Positions 26,299 to 35,567 of a stretch of 63,703 nt of DNA are shown one piece after another. Location of the stretch: positions 1 through 63,703 of the forward strand of contig JANQSF010000014.1 in assembly GCA_028284155.1 (NCBI GenBank), given 5' to 3'. Made by a program: the position numbers and the translations under genes. Source of the DNA: Phycisphaeraceae bacterium. Its GTDB lineage: Bacteria; Planctomycetota; Phycisphaerae; Phycisphaerales; Phycisphaeraceae. The notes under the pieces were generated by a model. That model did no database searches. It saw only the letters and a list, made by a program, of their open reading frames with translations, and was not told where the DNA came from. How positions within the stretch are numbered: the first letter of the stretch is position 1; every line of letters starts with the position of its first letter.

Positions 26299-27954
26299 AT
26301 GTCCACGATGGTCCCGATCCTGCCCGACTCCGCGCCGTTCTCTACCGAACAACGCTCGTGGTTGAACGGCTTCTTCGCCGGCCTGCTCGGTAGCGCATCG
26401 GGCACGCCGGGGGCGCAGGCGTCGCAAGCGGTCTCTTCAAGCGGCGCGGTATCGACGGTTGAACCGCCGCCCCAGCCGGAGGCTGAAGAAGACTTCCCTT
26501 GGCATGACCCGGCGATGCCGATGGATGATCGGCTGAAGCTGGCTGAGGGTCGGACGAAGCCGCGCAAGCTGATGGCCGCGATGGCGCAGCTCGATTGCGG
26601 CGCGTGCGGGTATCTCTGCAAGACGTACGCCGAGGCGATCGCGACGGGCGAGGAGTCCGACCTTTCGCTGTGTCAGCCCGGCGGGAAAGAGACGGCCAAG
26701 CAGTTGAAGCAGATCGTCGCCGAGCCGGAGGCCGACGCCCCGGTTGCGCAAACGACGGTCGCCGCGCCGAAGGTCAACGGCAACAGCAACGGCAAGGTCA
26801 AGCCGGCCGGCGATGCGCCGGCGAAGTTCGACCGCAAGCACCCGTTCCCCGCGCCGATGTTGGCCAACGAACGGCTGAACGGCGCGGGGTCAGCCAAGGA
26901 CACGCGTTTCATTTCGCTTGACCTGACCGCCAGTGGTCTGGAATACAAGGCGGGCGACGCCGTCGGCGTTTGGCCCGCCAACTGTTACGAGCATGTGGAC
27001 GACCTGCTCCGGCTGCTGGGCTTTCACGGCGGCGAGCCGGTGGTCGCGCAGCATGACGGGCGCGAGCTGACGGTGCGTGAGGCGATGTTGAACTGCTACG
27101 AAATCGGCGAGCCCGGCCCGGCGTTGGTCAAGTTGCTCGGTGCGTGCGCGACCGACCCCAAACACCGCGACGACCTGACGAAGCTGGTAAACGACGAAGC
27201 GGTGACCGGCCTCGTCGATGAGCCGCGCATCGTCGATGTGTTGGCGCGGTTCCCATCCGTTCGGCCGCGGCCGCAGGAGTTTGTCGATGCGCTGCGCAAG
27301 ATGAAGCCGCGGCTGTATTCGATCTCGTCGTCGCCGCGCCTCTATCCGGATGAGGTGCACCTGACCGTCGGCGTCGTGCGCTACGACCTGGACGGTCGGC
27401 CGCGCAAGGGTGTTGCTTCGACGTACCTGGCGGAGCGCGTGTTGCAACGCCAACCCGTACCGTCGTTCATCCACCCGTCCCGCCATTTCGCGCCGCCAAG
27501 CGACCCGGACGCGCCGATGATCATGGTCGGCCCCGGCACGGGCATCGCGCCGTTCCGCGCGTTCCTGCAGGACCGGCAGGCCCAGTCGGCGGACGGCGAC
27601 AACTGGCTGTTCTTCGGCGACCGGCATGAGGCGACCGACTTTCTCTACCGCGACGAGTTGGAGAAGTACACGCAGGACGGCCTGCTCGGTCGGCTGGACA
27701 CGGCCTTCTCGCGCGACGGCGACGGCAAGGTGTATGTGCAGGACCGGATGCGGCAGCGCGCGGCCGAGCTTTGGTCGTGGCTCGATCGCGGCGGTTACTT
27801 TTACGTCTGCGGCGACGCGCGGCGGATGGCCAAAGACGTCGACCAGGCGCTCAAGCAGATCGTGGCCGAACAGGGCGGTCTCGGCGAGTCCGACGCGGCC
27901 GCGTATGTCGATGAGATGGCGCAGGACGGGCGGTATCAGCGCGACGTGTATTGA
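26299..27954 (+). CDS. FeS-FAD reductase, CysJ-like without an FMN domain
   Basis: A 551-residue flavoprotein. Residues 13-31 (APFSTEQRSWLNGFFAGLLG region) and the FAD/NADPH part from about 190 (FISLDLTASGLEYKAGDAVGVWPAN, RLYSISSSPRLYPDEVHLTVG, MVGPGTGIAPFRAFLQDR, YFYVCGDARRMAKDVDQAL) match the reductase half of sulfite reductase flavoprotein. The flavodoxin (FMN) domain is absent. In its place is an FeS domain with Cys100, Cys103, Cys107 and Cys125 (DCGACGYLCKTYAEAIA, then SLCQPGG), as in the PF04060 family. It likely moves electrons from NADPH through FAD and a [4Fe-4S] cluster to NirA. The ATG at 26299 has CGGAGG eight bases upstream and follows nirA by 15 bases. It is the last gene of the operon. 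Confidence 0.85.
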   Translation: MSTMVPILPDSAPFSTEQRSWLNGFFAGLLGSASGTPGAQASQAVSSSGAVSTVEPPPQPEAEEDFPWHDPAMPMDDRLKLAEGRTKPRKLMAAMAQLDCGACGYLCKTYAEAIATGEESDLSLCQPGGKETAKQLKQIVAEPEADAPVAQTTVAAPKVNGNSNGKVKPAGDAPAKFDRKHPFPAPMLANERLNGAGSAKDTRFISLDLTASGLEYKAGDAVGVWPANCYEHVDDLLRLLGFHGGEPVVAQHDGRELTVREAMLNCYEIGEPGPALVKLLGACATDPKHRDDLTKLVNDEAVTGLVDEPRIVDVLARFPSVRPRPQEFVDALRKMKPRLYSISSSPRLYPDEVHLTVGVVRYDLDGRPRKGVASTYLAERVLQRQPVPSFIHPSRHFAPPSDPDAPMIMVGPGTGIAPFRAFLQDRQAQSADGDNWLFFGDRHEATDFLYRDELEKYTQDGLLGRLDTAFSRDGDGKVYVQDRMRQRAAELWSWLDRGGYFYVCGDARRMAKDVDQALKQIVAEQGGLGESDAAAYVDEMAQDGRYQRDVY

Positions 27955-27969
27955 TCCCGAATGGGGGTG

Positions 27970-28000
27970 TCTGTGAAACGCTTCGCTCATTCACAGGCAC
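27970..28000. repeat. Single arm of the GTGCCTGTGAAT palindrome family, copy 3
   Basis: CTGTGAAACGCTTCGCTC and then ATTCACAGGCAC match the right arms at 8927-8957 and 11795-11824. The arm can fold on itself (GTGAA with TTCAC). It lies between the convergent stops of the nitrate operon and the pseudopilin gene. Confidence 0.8.
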
Positions 28001-28025
28001 GCATGTACAACGTTTGTTGATGTCG

Positions 28026-28805
28026 TTACCGTCCCCACCACATCGGGTGCGTGATATCCAGCCAGTCTTCGAACGGCAGCCGTTCGACGTGGCCGTCGAG
28101 GAACGCGTACACACCGCCGTCGCGGTGCACTTTGGGTCGGCCGCGGTTGTAGTAGTGGATCGACCCTTCGTTGCCGAGCACGCCGGGGTGTGAGTCGGCC
28201 TCGCCGTCGCCGTCCCAGTCGACGGTGCGTGTCCACGCGGTGGGCGTGTAGATGAAGTGCGCGTTGGTGTCGCAGAGCAGCATCCAGTCGGCCGGGCGAC
28301 GCTCGCGGTGCGTCGCGTACTGCACGTGCGTTTCGTGCGCGGCGTTTCGGCCGTAGTTGATCGGCGCGCGGTTGGGTGTCGTGCTGTTGAACCCGCCGTA
28401 GTGCACGCCGACGTACACGCGCGGGTCGGACGGGCACTTGCGCTGCTGCGAGCCGAAGTTGCGCGACGAGATGGCCGACTGCTCGCTGCGCGACAGTCCG
28501 GGCGGGATGTCGTCCAGGCCCATGTATCGGCCGACCGTGTTCCACCAGAACGTGCCGTGGTGATAAGGCTCGGCGCCGGTGTGGTCGAATTGATCGGCAA
28601 AGACCGGCCAAACGCCGTGGTCGACGCGGTACGACCCGAACGCGTTCGCCCACTGCCGTTGCGTCGAAGCGCAGGTCATCGCTCGGCCTTCGTCGCGCGC
28701 GACGCGCAGCGCGGGCAGCAGCAGGGCGATCAACAGCGTGATCAGCGATACCACGACGAGCAGTTCGATCAGCGTAAACCCGCGTTGACGACGGGGCCGA
28801 GACAT
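28026..28805 (-). CDS. Pseudopilin with H-X9-DG tail
   Basis: A 259-residue type II secretion/type IV pilin-like protein. The prepilin peptidase site is RGFTLIELLVV near residues 8-18, followed by the hydrophobic helix SLITLLIALLLPALRVAR. The C-terminus has the H-X9-DG motif (histidine of VHRDGGVYAFLDGH to DG) characteristic of planctomycete pseudopilin families. The middle is an extracytoplasmic domain with CPSDPRVYVGVHYGG and GDGEADSHPGVLG. Such proteins are numerous per genome, with unknown targets. The ATG at 28805 is used because upstream codons lie in the CACGGCCGTG repeat. Confidence 0.85.
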   Translation of the reverse strand: MSRPRRQRGFTLIELLVVVSLITLLIALLLPALRVARDEGRAMTCASTQRQWANAFGSYRVDHGVWPVFADQFDHTGAEPYHHGTFWWNTVGRYMGLDDIPPGLSRSEQSAISSRNFGSQQRKCPSDPRVYVGVHYGGFNSTTPNRAPINYGRNAAHETHVQYATHRERRPADWMLLCDTNAHFIYTPTAWTRTVDWDGDGEADSHPGVLGNEGSIHYYNRGRPKVHRDGGVYAFLDGHVERLPFEDWLDITHPMWWGR

Positions 28806-28875
28806 GTGTGCATTGTAACGGCGGTGCGGTGGACGACGGGGTAATAGGCAGTGGTACGCTTTGGTGCGTCGAATT

Positions 28876-28946
28876 CGTGCCACGGCCGTGTCGGCCGTGC
28901 GGTTCATCAACGGTCTTCCACACGGCCGACACGGCCGTGGCACGAG
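28876..28946. repeat. Palindrome, CACGGCCGTG family, copy 2
   Basis: The left arm CGTGCCACGGCCGTGTCGG and onward (28876-28902) and the right arm (28919-28946) repeat the 5802-5875 element, with a similar loop (GGTTCATCAACGG against GGTTCATCGAGGG). It lies between the pseudopilin start and the end of the efflux operon. Confidence 0.88.
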
Positions 28947-28981
28947 ACAGTCGCTCAGCTCGAAGTATCACACTGCCGGCG

Positions 28982-30607
28982 TTAAGGATGATCAACAACG
29001 GTAACAACGCCGCGCCGGTCGAGCAGTGAACCCTCAGCCAAGTAGAGGCGGACGAGTTCGACGCGGTAGCGGACGACGGCTTCGACCTCGGCGATCTGCG
29101 TTTCGAGCAGGTCGCGTTGGGCTCGGGCGACGTCGAGCGAGGTGGACTTGCCGGCGTCGAAGCGCTGCTTCTCGGCGTCGGCCGACTTGGCTTGCAGCTC
29201 GCGCGTCGTGCGCGTGGCGGCGATCTGCTGGCGGGCGCGGTCGACCTGGTTCAGGGCGATCCGCACGTCGAGCGCTACTAGGTGACGCAGGTTGTTCACC
29301 GCGGCCGCGGCCTGCTGACGGGACACCAGCGCCGCCCGGTCGCGCGCCTTGGCCGACCGGTTGCTCAATAACTGGTTGAAGCGCAGGCCGGCCGTGAAGT
29401 CCCACGTGTTGCCGTCCAGTTCCTTGAACGACTGGGAGAACGTGTCGCCGAACCCGGTCTTGCCGACGGCGATGAACACGTCGAGTTTCGGTAGCACGCC
29501 GTTGCGTGTGACGATTGTTTCGAGGCGGCGTTCGATCAACCGGGCGCGCGCTTCGTTCAGGTCGGGGCGGTGTTGCTCCGCCAGTTTGACGCGCGCTTCG
29601 GCGTCGTCGATCGGCTTGGGCTCGATGCGCGGCGGGGTCGTTGCGGCCACGGCTCGGTTGAACCGCCCGCCACCGGCCGGGTCGAGCAGCCGGAGCAGGC
29701 GGAGCCGCTGCCTGCCCAAGTCGCTGCGCCCGTCGATGAGCGCCTGCTTGCGGAAGGCGACCTCGGCCAGCGCCGCGGCCGACTCGATCTCGGCCAGTGC
29801 GCCGACGTCAATCTGCCGCTGGATGTCGTCGGCCTGTTGCGTCGCGACGTTGAGCGACTGTTCGAGGATGGCGATCCGCTCAACCGCCAGGACGTATTGC
29901 CAATACGCGATCTCGACCTCCGCGAGCAACGCCTCGGTGAAGCCGCGCAGCTCGTATTGCGACGCGACGGTCTCCTGCCGCGCCTGCCGGATGCGCGCCA
30001 GGTTCACGGCCGGGCCGAACCCGCGCAGTAAAGATTGCGTGACGGTCAGGCCGAGGCGGGCTTCCTGCTGCTCGGGCGCGCGGTTCGACGTACTGCGGTC
30101 CTGCGCGATTGTGCCTTCGACGGTCGTGCCGGTCGGCAGGCGTCGGGCGATGCCGGCGGCCGCGTCTACGTCGCGTGCCCTGACGCTGAATTGCTCGCCG
30201 GTGGAGCGCGCGGTTTCGTTGGCCGTCTCGTCGCTGAAGTTGGCCTCGGCGAAAAACTCCGGGTCGAATACGCCGCGTTCGATCTGCTCAAATGTGCCGG
30301 CGATGACCGGGTTGAGCTGTTGCACGGCCAGGTCGCGGTTGTTGCGCATCGCCAGCAGCGTCGCCTGTTCCAGCGACAGAGCGATCGGTCCGTCGCCGTC
30401 CAGCGCGGGCAGGTCGGGCGGGTTGTTGACCGCGGGCGCGAACGCGTCGGTGTTCTTGGCGCGGCGTTCGTCGGCCGACTTGAGGTGTTTATCCCAGTCG
30501 ACATCGAACGCGTCCCACTGCTCGACGTGCTTGGCACAGCCGACAACCATCGCGGGCAGCACGACCCACACCAGCGCGAAACGTGTTCGGCGGTCGGTGT
30601 GATTCAT
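28982..30607 (-). CDS. TolC-family outer-membrane efflux lipoprotein
   Basis: A 541-residue outer-membrane channel. The lipobox MVVGC gives a lipidated Cys24. The body has the duplicated long helical hairpins of TolC ([23 protein letters not shown], later [32 protein letters not shown], and [32 protein letters not shown]). It should form a trimeric duct for the adjacent RND pump. The ATG at 30607 overlaps the RND stop by 4 bases, and it is the last gene of the operon. Confidence 0.9.
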   Translation of the reverse strand: MNHTDRRTRFALVWVVLPAMVVGCAKHVEQWDAFDVDWDKHLKSADERRAKNTDAFAPAVNNPPDLPALDGDGPIALSLEQATLLAMRNNRDLAVQQLNPVIAGTFEQIERGVFDPEFFAEANFSDETANETARSTGEQFSVRARDVDAAAGIARRLPTGTTVEGTIAQDRSTSNRAPEQQEARLGLTVTQSLLRGFGPAVNLARIRQARQETVASQYELRGFTEALLAEVEIAYWQYVLAVERIAILEQSLNVATQQADDIQRQIDVGALAEIESAAALAEVAFRKQALIDGRSDLGRQRLRLLRLLDPAGGGRFNRAVAATTPPRIEPKPIDDAEARVKLAEQHRPDLNEARARLIERRLETIVTRNGVLPKLDVFIAVGKTGFGDTFSQSFKELDGNTWDFTAGLRFNQLLSNRSAKARDRAALVSRQQAAAAVNNLRHLVALDVRIALNQVDRARQQIAATRTTRELQAKSADAEKQRFDAGKSTSLDVARAQRDLLETQIAEVEAVVRYRVELVRLYLAEGSLLDRRGVVTVVDHP

Positions 30608-33600
30608 GTCGCGGCGGCGGGCTTGCGGTCGGGCTTGCGGTCGGGGTGGAACAGCGAGTAGATGACGGGGATGAGCACGAGCGTGATGACGGTCGAGCCG
30701 GCGAGCCCGCCGATGACGGCCCGCGCGAGCGGCGCCTGCGCGTCGGCCCCTTCGCCGATGCCCAATGCCAGCGGCAGCAGGCCGAGGATGGTCGTCAATG
30801 TCGTCATGAGGATGGGTCGCAGTCGTCGTCGCCCGGCCTCGGCCACGGCCTCGCGCGTGGTCATGTTCTGTTGCCGCAGTCGGCCGGCCTGATCGACAAG
30901 CAGGATCGCGTTGTTCACGACGATCCCGCCGAGCATGATACAGCCAATATATGACTGCACGTTCAGCGTCGTCTTGGTCAGGAACAGCACGAGCAACACG
31001 CCCACCGCCGCCATCGGCACGGACATCATCACCACGATCGGGTCGCGCAGCGATTCGTATTGACAGGCGAGCACCATGTAAACGAGGACGAGCGCGAGCA
31101 CCAAACTGACCATCAACTCGCGGAACGCTTTTTGCTGTTCCTCGAAGTCGCCGGCAACCGACATCTCGTACTCGATCGGCCGAGGGATGCCCGCCAGTTT
31201 CTGTTGCACCTCCTGCGCGACGGAGCCGAGGTCGCGGCCGTCCACGTTCGCCTCGACCGTGACCTGTCGCTGCTGGTCTTTGCGGTCGATGAGGATCGGC
31301 CCGCGCCCGGGCTCGACGCGCACGACGTTGCGCAGCGCGACGCGCTCGCCGCCGTCGGTGTCCAACGTCAGGTTGAGGATGTCGTCGAGCGGGAGCTTCT
31401 CGGCGTCTTGCAGTTGGACGAGGATGCGGTACGCATTGCCGCGTTGGCGGTACTCGCCGGCGCGCCGGCCGGCCACCGCCGTCTCAAGCACTTCGGCAAC
31501 CTGCCGCACACTCAGGCCGAGGTCCGCCGCCTTGTCGCGGTCCACGTGGATCATCTCCTGCGGGATGCCGGCGAGCTGGCTGATCTCGATGTCGGTGATG
31601 CCCGGGATGTCTTTGATCTCGTTGGCCGCGCGCTGCGCCAACAAGTCGAGCGTCGGCAGGTCGAAGCCGCGAATCTCCACAGTCAGGCCTTCGTCCGTCC
31701 CGAGCAACCGTTCGAGCAGGAATTGGCCTTGCGGTGCGCGCGTGCGGATCTCCATGCCCGGGATCCTGCCTTCAAGTTGCTTGCGCAGCTCCATGGCGAT
31801 TTCCTCGTTGGACCGTTCGCGCTCCTTGGCCGCGCTCAGCGTCAAGCGGATCTCGCCTTCCGAGCCTTCGTCCGGCCGATAGCCCGACGCGCCGACGCTG
31901 ACGACCGAGGCCGCCGCTTCGGGCACGGCCGGGTAGACGATGTCTTCGATCAGCTTCGTCTGCCCGTCGACCAGATCGAGGCGGACGCCAATGTCCATCT
32001 TACCGGTGACGCGCACCTCGCCCTCATCGCTGGGCGGCATAAACTCGCTGCCGATCAACGGGTAGAGGAACAGGCTCGCGCCCAGCGCAATCAACGCGAA
32101 CAGCGCGGTGACAACGCGGTGCCGCAAGACCCAACGCAGCAGGTCGCGGTAGTTGTTGTCGAGCGCGGCGAACGCCGCGTTGGACAGTCGGCCGACGGCC
32201 GCGATCGGCCCGCGCCGCGGCTCGCTCGACGGGTCGCGCGAGCGGATCAACTTCGACGAAAGCATCGGCACGAGGCTGAGCGCGACCAGCAGCGCGCACA
32301 CGAGCGAAAACACGATGACATACGCAAGCTCTTTGAACAGGATGCCCGACACGCCGCGGACGAACACAAGCGGCAGGAAGATGACCAGCGTGGTGATCGT
32401 GCTGGCGATGATGGCCGAGGCGACCTCGCTGGCGCCGTGGATCGCGGCTTGCTCGCCGCTCTCGTTTTCTTCGTTGCGTCGTCGGAAGATGTTTTCGAGT
32501 ACAACGATCGAGCTGTCGACCATCATGCCTACGCCCAGCGCCAGCCCGCCGAGCGTCATCAGGTTGAGCGTGAAACCGCCGAAGTAGACCAGCGCGAACG
32601 TCGCGATGATCGAGATCGGGATCGCCAGTGAGATCACGACCGTGCTGCTGACGTTGCGCAGGAAAAATAGCAGGACGATCACGGCCAACCCGCCGCCGTA
32701 CAGCACCGACTGCGCGACGTTGGCGATCGACCGCTCGATGAAGTTGCCCTGGTTTACCACGGCGACGACGTTGATCTGCGGGAAGTCGGCGTTGATGCGG
32801 TCGATCTCAGCCAGGATGTTTTGCGAGACCTCGACGGTGTTGGCCTCGGCCTGCTTGCGGATGCCGATGCGCAGCCCTGGCTCGCGGTTGACGCGCACAA
32901 TCCGCGTCAGCTTCTCGTACGTGTCGGTCACCTTCGCGATCTCACCGAGCGTGACCGAGCCGGCGTCGCTCTTGGCCACGACCGTGTCGCGGATCTGATC
33001 GAGGTTGGTAAATTCGCCCTGCGCGCGCAGCGTCACGTCGTACTGTCCCTGCTCAATCTTGCCGGCCGGCCGATCCAGGTTCGCGTCGCGTAGCGCATCC
33101 AGAATGCTGTTCATTGAAAGGCCAAGCGCCTGCACCCGCCCGGGGTCGAGTTCGACCCGCACCTCGCGGAAGTAGCCGCCGAACAAGTCGGCCTGCGCCA
33201 CGCCGGGGATGCGCGCGAACCTCGGGCGCACCTGCTTGTCGATCAGCTCGGTCAACTCAACCGGGTCGAGCTTGCTGCCGATGCCGACGATGACGACGGG
33301 GTAACTGGCGACATCGAACTTTCTGATCTGCGGTCGGCCGATCTCGTCCGGCAACTCACTGATCTCGTCTTCAAGCGTCGCCTGCACGTCCTGCGCGGCG
33401 ACGTCGATGTCCGTACCCCACGCGAACGTCACGCGTACGTTGCTGAACCCCTCCGACGAGACGGAGGTCATTTCTTCGACACCCGGTACGGTCGCGATGA
33501 TCTCCTCGACGATCTGCGTGACGAGGCGTTCGACGATCTCCGGGCTGGCGCCTTCGTATTCCGTCCGCACGGTCAGCCGCGGCAACTCGACTGTCGGCAG

Positions 33601-33708
33601 CAGGTCGATGCGCAGGCGGGAGAGTGAGACGCTGCCGAGCACGACGATGATGAGCGTGATCATCGTCGTAAAAACCGGTCGGCGGACGCTGAACCGGGGC
33701 AGGTTCAA
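30604..33708 (-). CDS. RND-family inner-membrane efflux pump
   Basis: A 1034-residue AcrB/HAE1-type transporter. The N-terminus is [40 protein letters not shown]; the TM4 charge motif is [23 protein letters not shown], and the later [14 protein letters not shown] belongs to the second half. There are two large periplasmic loops and 12 membrane helices, the full family length. It exports small molecules using the proton gradient. The ATG at 33708 overlaps the adaptor stop by 4 bases. The HAE1 class favours hydrophobic or amphiphilic substrates rather than metals, since the HME-type metal signature is not seen; the real substrate is unknown. Confidence 0.93.
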   Translation of the reverse strand: MNLPRFSVRRPVFTTMITLIIVVLGSVSLSRLRIDLLPTVELPRLTVRTEYEGASPEIVERLVTQIVEEIIATVPGVEEMTSVSSEGFSNVRVTFAWGTDIDVAAQDVQATLEDEISELPDEIGRPQIRKFDVASYPVVIVGIGSKLDPVELTELIDKQVRPRFARIPGVAQADLFGGYFREVRVELDPGRVQALGLSMNSILDALRDANLDRPAGKIEQGQYDVTLRAQGEFTNLDQIRDTVVAKSDAGSVTLGEIAKVTDTYEKLTRIVRVNREPGLRIGIRKQAEANTVEVSQNILAEIDRINADFPQINVVAVVNQGNFIERSIANVAQSVLYGGGLAVIVLLFFLRNVSSTVVISLAIPISIIATFALVYFGGFTLNLMTLGGLALGVGMMVDSSIVVLENIFRRRNEENESGEQAAIHGASEVASAIIASTITTLVIFLPLVFVRGVSGILFKELAYVIVFSLVCALLVALSLVPMLSSKLIRSRDPSSEPRRGPIAAVGRLSNAAFAALDNNYRDLLRWVLRHRVVTALFALIALGASLFLYPLIGSEFMPPSDEGEVRVTGKMDIGVRLDLVDGQTKLIEDIVYPAVPEAAASVVSVGASGYRPDEGSEGEIRLTLSAAKERERSNEEIAMELRKQLEGRIPGMEIRTRAPQGQFLLERLLGTDEGLTVEIRGFDLPTLDLLAQRAANEIKDIPGITDIEISQLAGIPQEMIHVDRDKAADLGLSVRQVAEVLETAVAGRRAGEYRQRGNAYRILVQLQDAEKLPLDDILNLTLDTDGGERVALRNVVRVEPGRGPILIDRKDQQRQVTVEANVDGRDLGSVAQEVQQKLAGIPRPIEYEMSVAGDFEEQQKAFRELMVSLVLALVLVYMVLACQYESLRDPIVVMMSVPMAAVGVLLVLFLTKTTLNVQSYIGCIMLGGIVVNNAILLVDQAGRLRQQNMTTREAVAEAGRRRLRPILMTTLTTILGLLPLALGIGEGADAQAPLARAVIGGLAGSTVITLVLIPVIYSLFHPDRKPDRKPAAAT

Positions 33709-34973
33709 GACGCGTCTCCGGCTTTGGCTTGCTTGTCGGTGGAGTTGGGTGAGTCGGCTGGCGGCTTCTTGTCCTGCGGGATCACGATCTTCGACCCGTC
33801 GCCGATCAATTGCTGCCCGAGCGTGACGACTCGGCCGACGATGTCTTTACCAACGACCTGCACGCGTTTGCCCTGGCGGATGCCGACGGTCACCGGCTCC
33901 CAGCGAACGGTGTCGCCGGAGTCGTCGACAACGAACACGCCGTGCTTCTCGTCGCGCAGCACGAGCGCGTCCTCGGGCACGACGACGGCGTCGTCCTGTG
34001 TAGCCAATACGATCTCCGCGCGGACGAACATGCCCGGCTTCAGCGCGTGGTCGCCGTTGGCGATCGACAGCTCGACGCGGGCCTGGCGGGATGATCGGCG
34101 GAACACCGGCGCGATCCGCTCGATCCGCCCCGTGAACGGCCGGCCGGGGTGCGCGTCGGTCGTCAGCGTGACACGCTGATCGACCGCCAGCCGGGCGTAG
34201 TCGCGCTCGGTGACGAACACGACGCCGATGATCGGGTCCAATCGAACGATCGTGAGCAGCGGCGCGTTGGGTGAAACGGTGTCGCCCTCTTCGGCGTGTC
34301 GGTCGGCCACAACGCGGTATTCGTCCATGCCGGGCCAGGCGGCTCTGACCTGTGTGTAGTTCTTGCGAATCTTGGCGGACTGTTCCACGGCCCGGGCGCG
34401 CTCGGCCTGCGCCTTGGTCACGGCAACGCCCGCGCGCTTCGCGGCGACGTCCGCCTTGGCGGTGTCCAGGTCCGAGTCGGACGACACGCCGTCTTCGCGC
34501 AGCTTCTGGACACGTTCCAACTCGCGTTCGGCTACGCCAAGCGCGCTCTGAGCCTGGATGATGTTCGCGTCCGCCACGGCGACCTCGGCCGTCGCCTGCG
34601 CCACCGCCTGCTCGAACTCGTCGTCGTCCAACTCAGCCACGACCTGCCCGCGGCGGACGCGGTCCGACAGATCGACCGACATCGACTCGACCCGACCGCC
34701 CACCTTCGGCGCGACGACGAACTGCGCGAACGCCTCGAGCGTGCCGCTGAACGTGCGGCGCATCTCGATCTGCCCACGCTCGACCTGCGCGACCTCGACC
34801 GGCACGGGGCCGGACGCCGCGCGCTTGGGTTTCTCCCGACCCATCTCGTCGATGCGGAGCTTGACCGCCCAGCCGATCCCACCCAGCGCGGCGACCAGCA
34901 ACAGAACAAAGAAGATGCGCTTGACGGTTTGGATGGCATTCGGCTCGCAGCAGGTATTCGATCGAGGCGCCAC
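33705..34973 (-). CDS. RND efflux periplasmic adaptor (MFP)
   Basis: A 422-residue membrane fusion protein. One N-terminal membrane helix ([19 protein letters not shown], residues 19-37) is followed by the lipoyl halves ([29 protein letters not shown] and [21 protein letters not shown]), an alpha-helical hairpin ([35 protein letters not shown]) and beta-barrel and membrane-proximal parts ending near [18 protein letters not shown]. It joins the RND pump to the TolC channel. It is the first gene of the three-gene operon, all linked by 4-base overlaps. The ATG at 34973 is the only start ahead of the helix. Confidence 0.9.
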   Translation of the reverse strand: MAPRSNTCCEPNAIQTVKRIFFVLLLVAALGGIGWAVKLRIDEMGREKPKRAASGPVPVEVAQVERGQIEMRRTFSGTLEAFAQFVVAPKVGGRVESMSVDLSDRVRRGQVVAELDDDEFEQAVAQATAEVAVADANIIQAQSALGVAERELERVQKLREDGVSSDSDLDTAKADVAAKRAGVAVTKAQAERARAVEQSAKIRKNYTQVRAAWPGMDEYRVVADRHAEEGDTVSPNAPLLTIVRLDPIIGVVFVTERDYARLAVDQRVTLTTDAHPGRPFTGRIERIAPVFRRSSRQARVELSIANGDHALKPGMFVRAEIVLATQDDAVVVPEDALVLRDEKHGVFVVDDSGDTVRWEPVTVGIRQGKRVQVVGKDIVGRVVTLGQQLIGDGSKIVIPQDKKPPADSPNSTDKQAKAGDAS

Positions 34974-35096
34974 ACCCCGGGGTGACGTTCCCCAGCCAAC
35001 TCACCCTGCGTAACGCACGCGCAGAGTCATGTTATTCACAGTGCGTACCAGTGCCAATTCGCCCAGCACACGACCCAGAGCGGCCAGAGAGGTGAA

Positions 35097-35127
35097 TGCC
35101 CCGTCGGCCGAACGCCGATTGGGGCAA
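35097..35127 (-). terminator. Hairpin after tRNA-Ala
   Basis: TGCCCCGTCGGC and GCCGATTGGGGCA form a strong stem with a CGAAC loop just 3' of the tRNA on the minus strand. There is no T-run, so it may be a processing or weak termination signal. Confidence 0.4.
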
Positions 35128-35200
35128 TGGAGCGGACCGGGCTCGAACCGGCAACCCCTAGCTTGCAAAGCTAGTGCTCTCCCAATTGAGCTACCGCCCC
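35128..35200 (-). tRNA. tRNA-Ala(UGC)
   Basis: A 73-nt cloverleaf on the minus strand. Acceptor GGGGCGG pairs with CCGCTCC and includes the G3:U70 pair that identifies alanine. The anticodon stem is CTAGC with GCTAG around TTTGCAA (anticodon TGC), and the T-arm is GCCGG-TTCGAGC-CCGGT. The discriminator is A73 and no CCA is encoded. Confidence 0.96.
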
Positions 35201-35212
35201 TGTGGGGCCATT

Positions 35213-35567
35213 TTAGATTTGCGATTGTCAATTGTCGATTGGGAACACCGTCAAATCCCACGGCAAGTGCCTGAGCAGGCTCCGCAAGTGCACTCGTGCT
35301 TCCATGCTTGCCCTGCCTCTCCAATGTCGATCACGGCAATTCGACTTCCACATTCTGGACATTCTTCGATGACTTCCAGACCCGCATGAAATTGACAAGT
35401 CGCAGCCATGACTGCCTTTGCATGTTCCCGCTTTTCGCGTGGTACGCACGCGGCAAACCGATTCGCTTCGTTTTCGCGCTCTTCGTATGTCATGTTCGAT
35501 ACATGTCCAGCGTCGGAAGCGACGGACTTCCAGATCGACAATCGGCAATCGCAAATCGCCAATGTCA
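35213..35567. repeat. Inverted heptad arms flanking a small gene
   Basis: The left arm (35213-35244, units like GCGATTG and TCGATTG) and right arm (35533-35567, units like CGACAAT and CGCAAAT) are inverted and both have a 7-base period. They bracket the small zinc-ribbon gene at 35251-35493; the left arm ends seven bases from its stop codon and the right arm overlaps the end of metH. Confidence 0.8.
35251..35493 (-). CDS. Small zinc-ribbon protein of unknown function
   Basis: An 80-residue protein beginning MTYEERENEANRFAACVPRE. It has six cysteines in its C-terminal half, including CPECGSRIAVIDIG (a CxxC knuckle) and CTCGACSGTC (CxCxxCxxxC), so it probably binds zinc or an iron-sulfur cluster. 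No family is recognised. The ATG at 35493 has no strong ribosome-binding site. It lies between metH and tRNA-Ala on the minus strand and is flanked by inverted heptad repeats. The amino-acid pattern looks real, but translation is not proven. Confidence 0.55.
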   Translation of the reverse strand: MTYEERENEANRFAACVPREKREHAKAVMAATCQFHAGLEVIEECPECGSRIAVIDIGEAGQAWKHECTCGACSGTCRGI

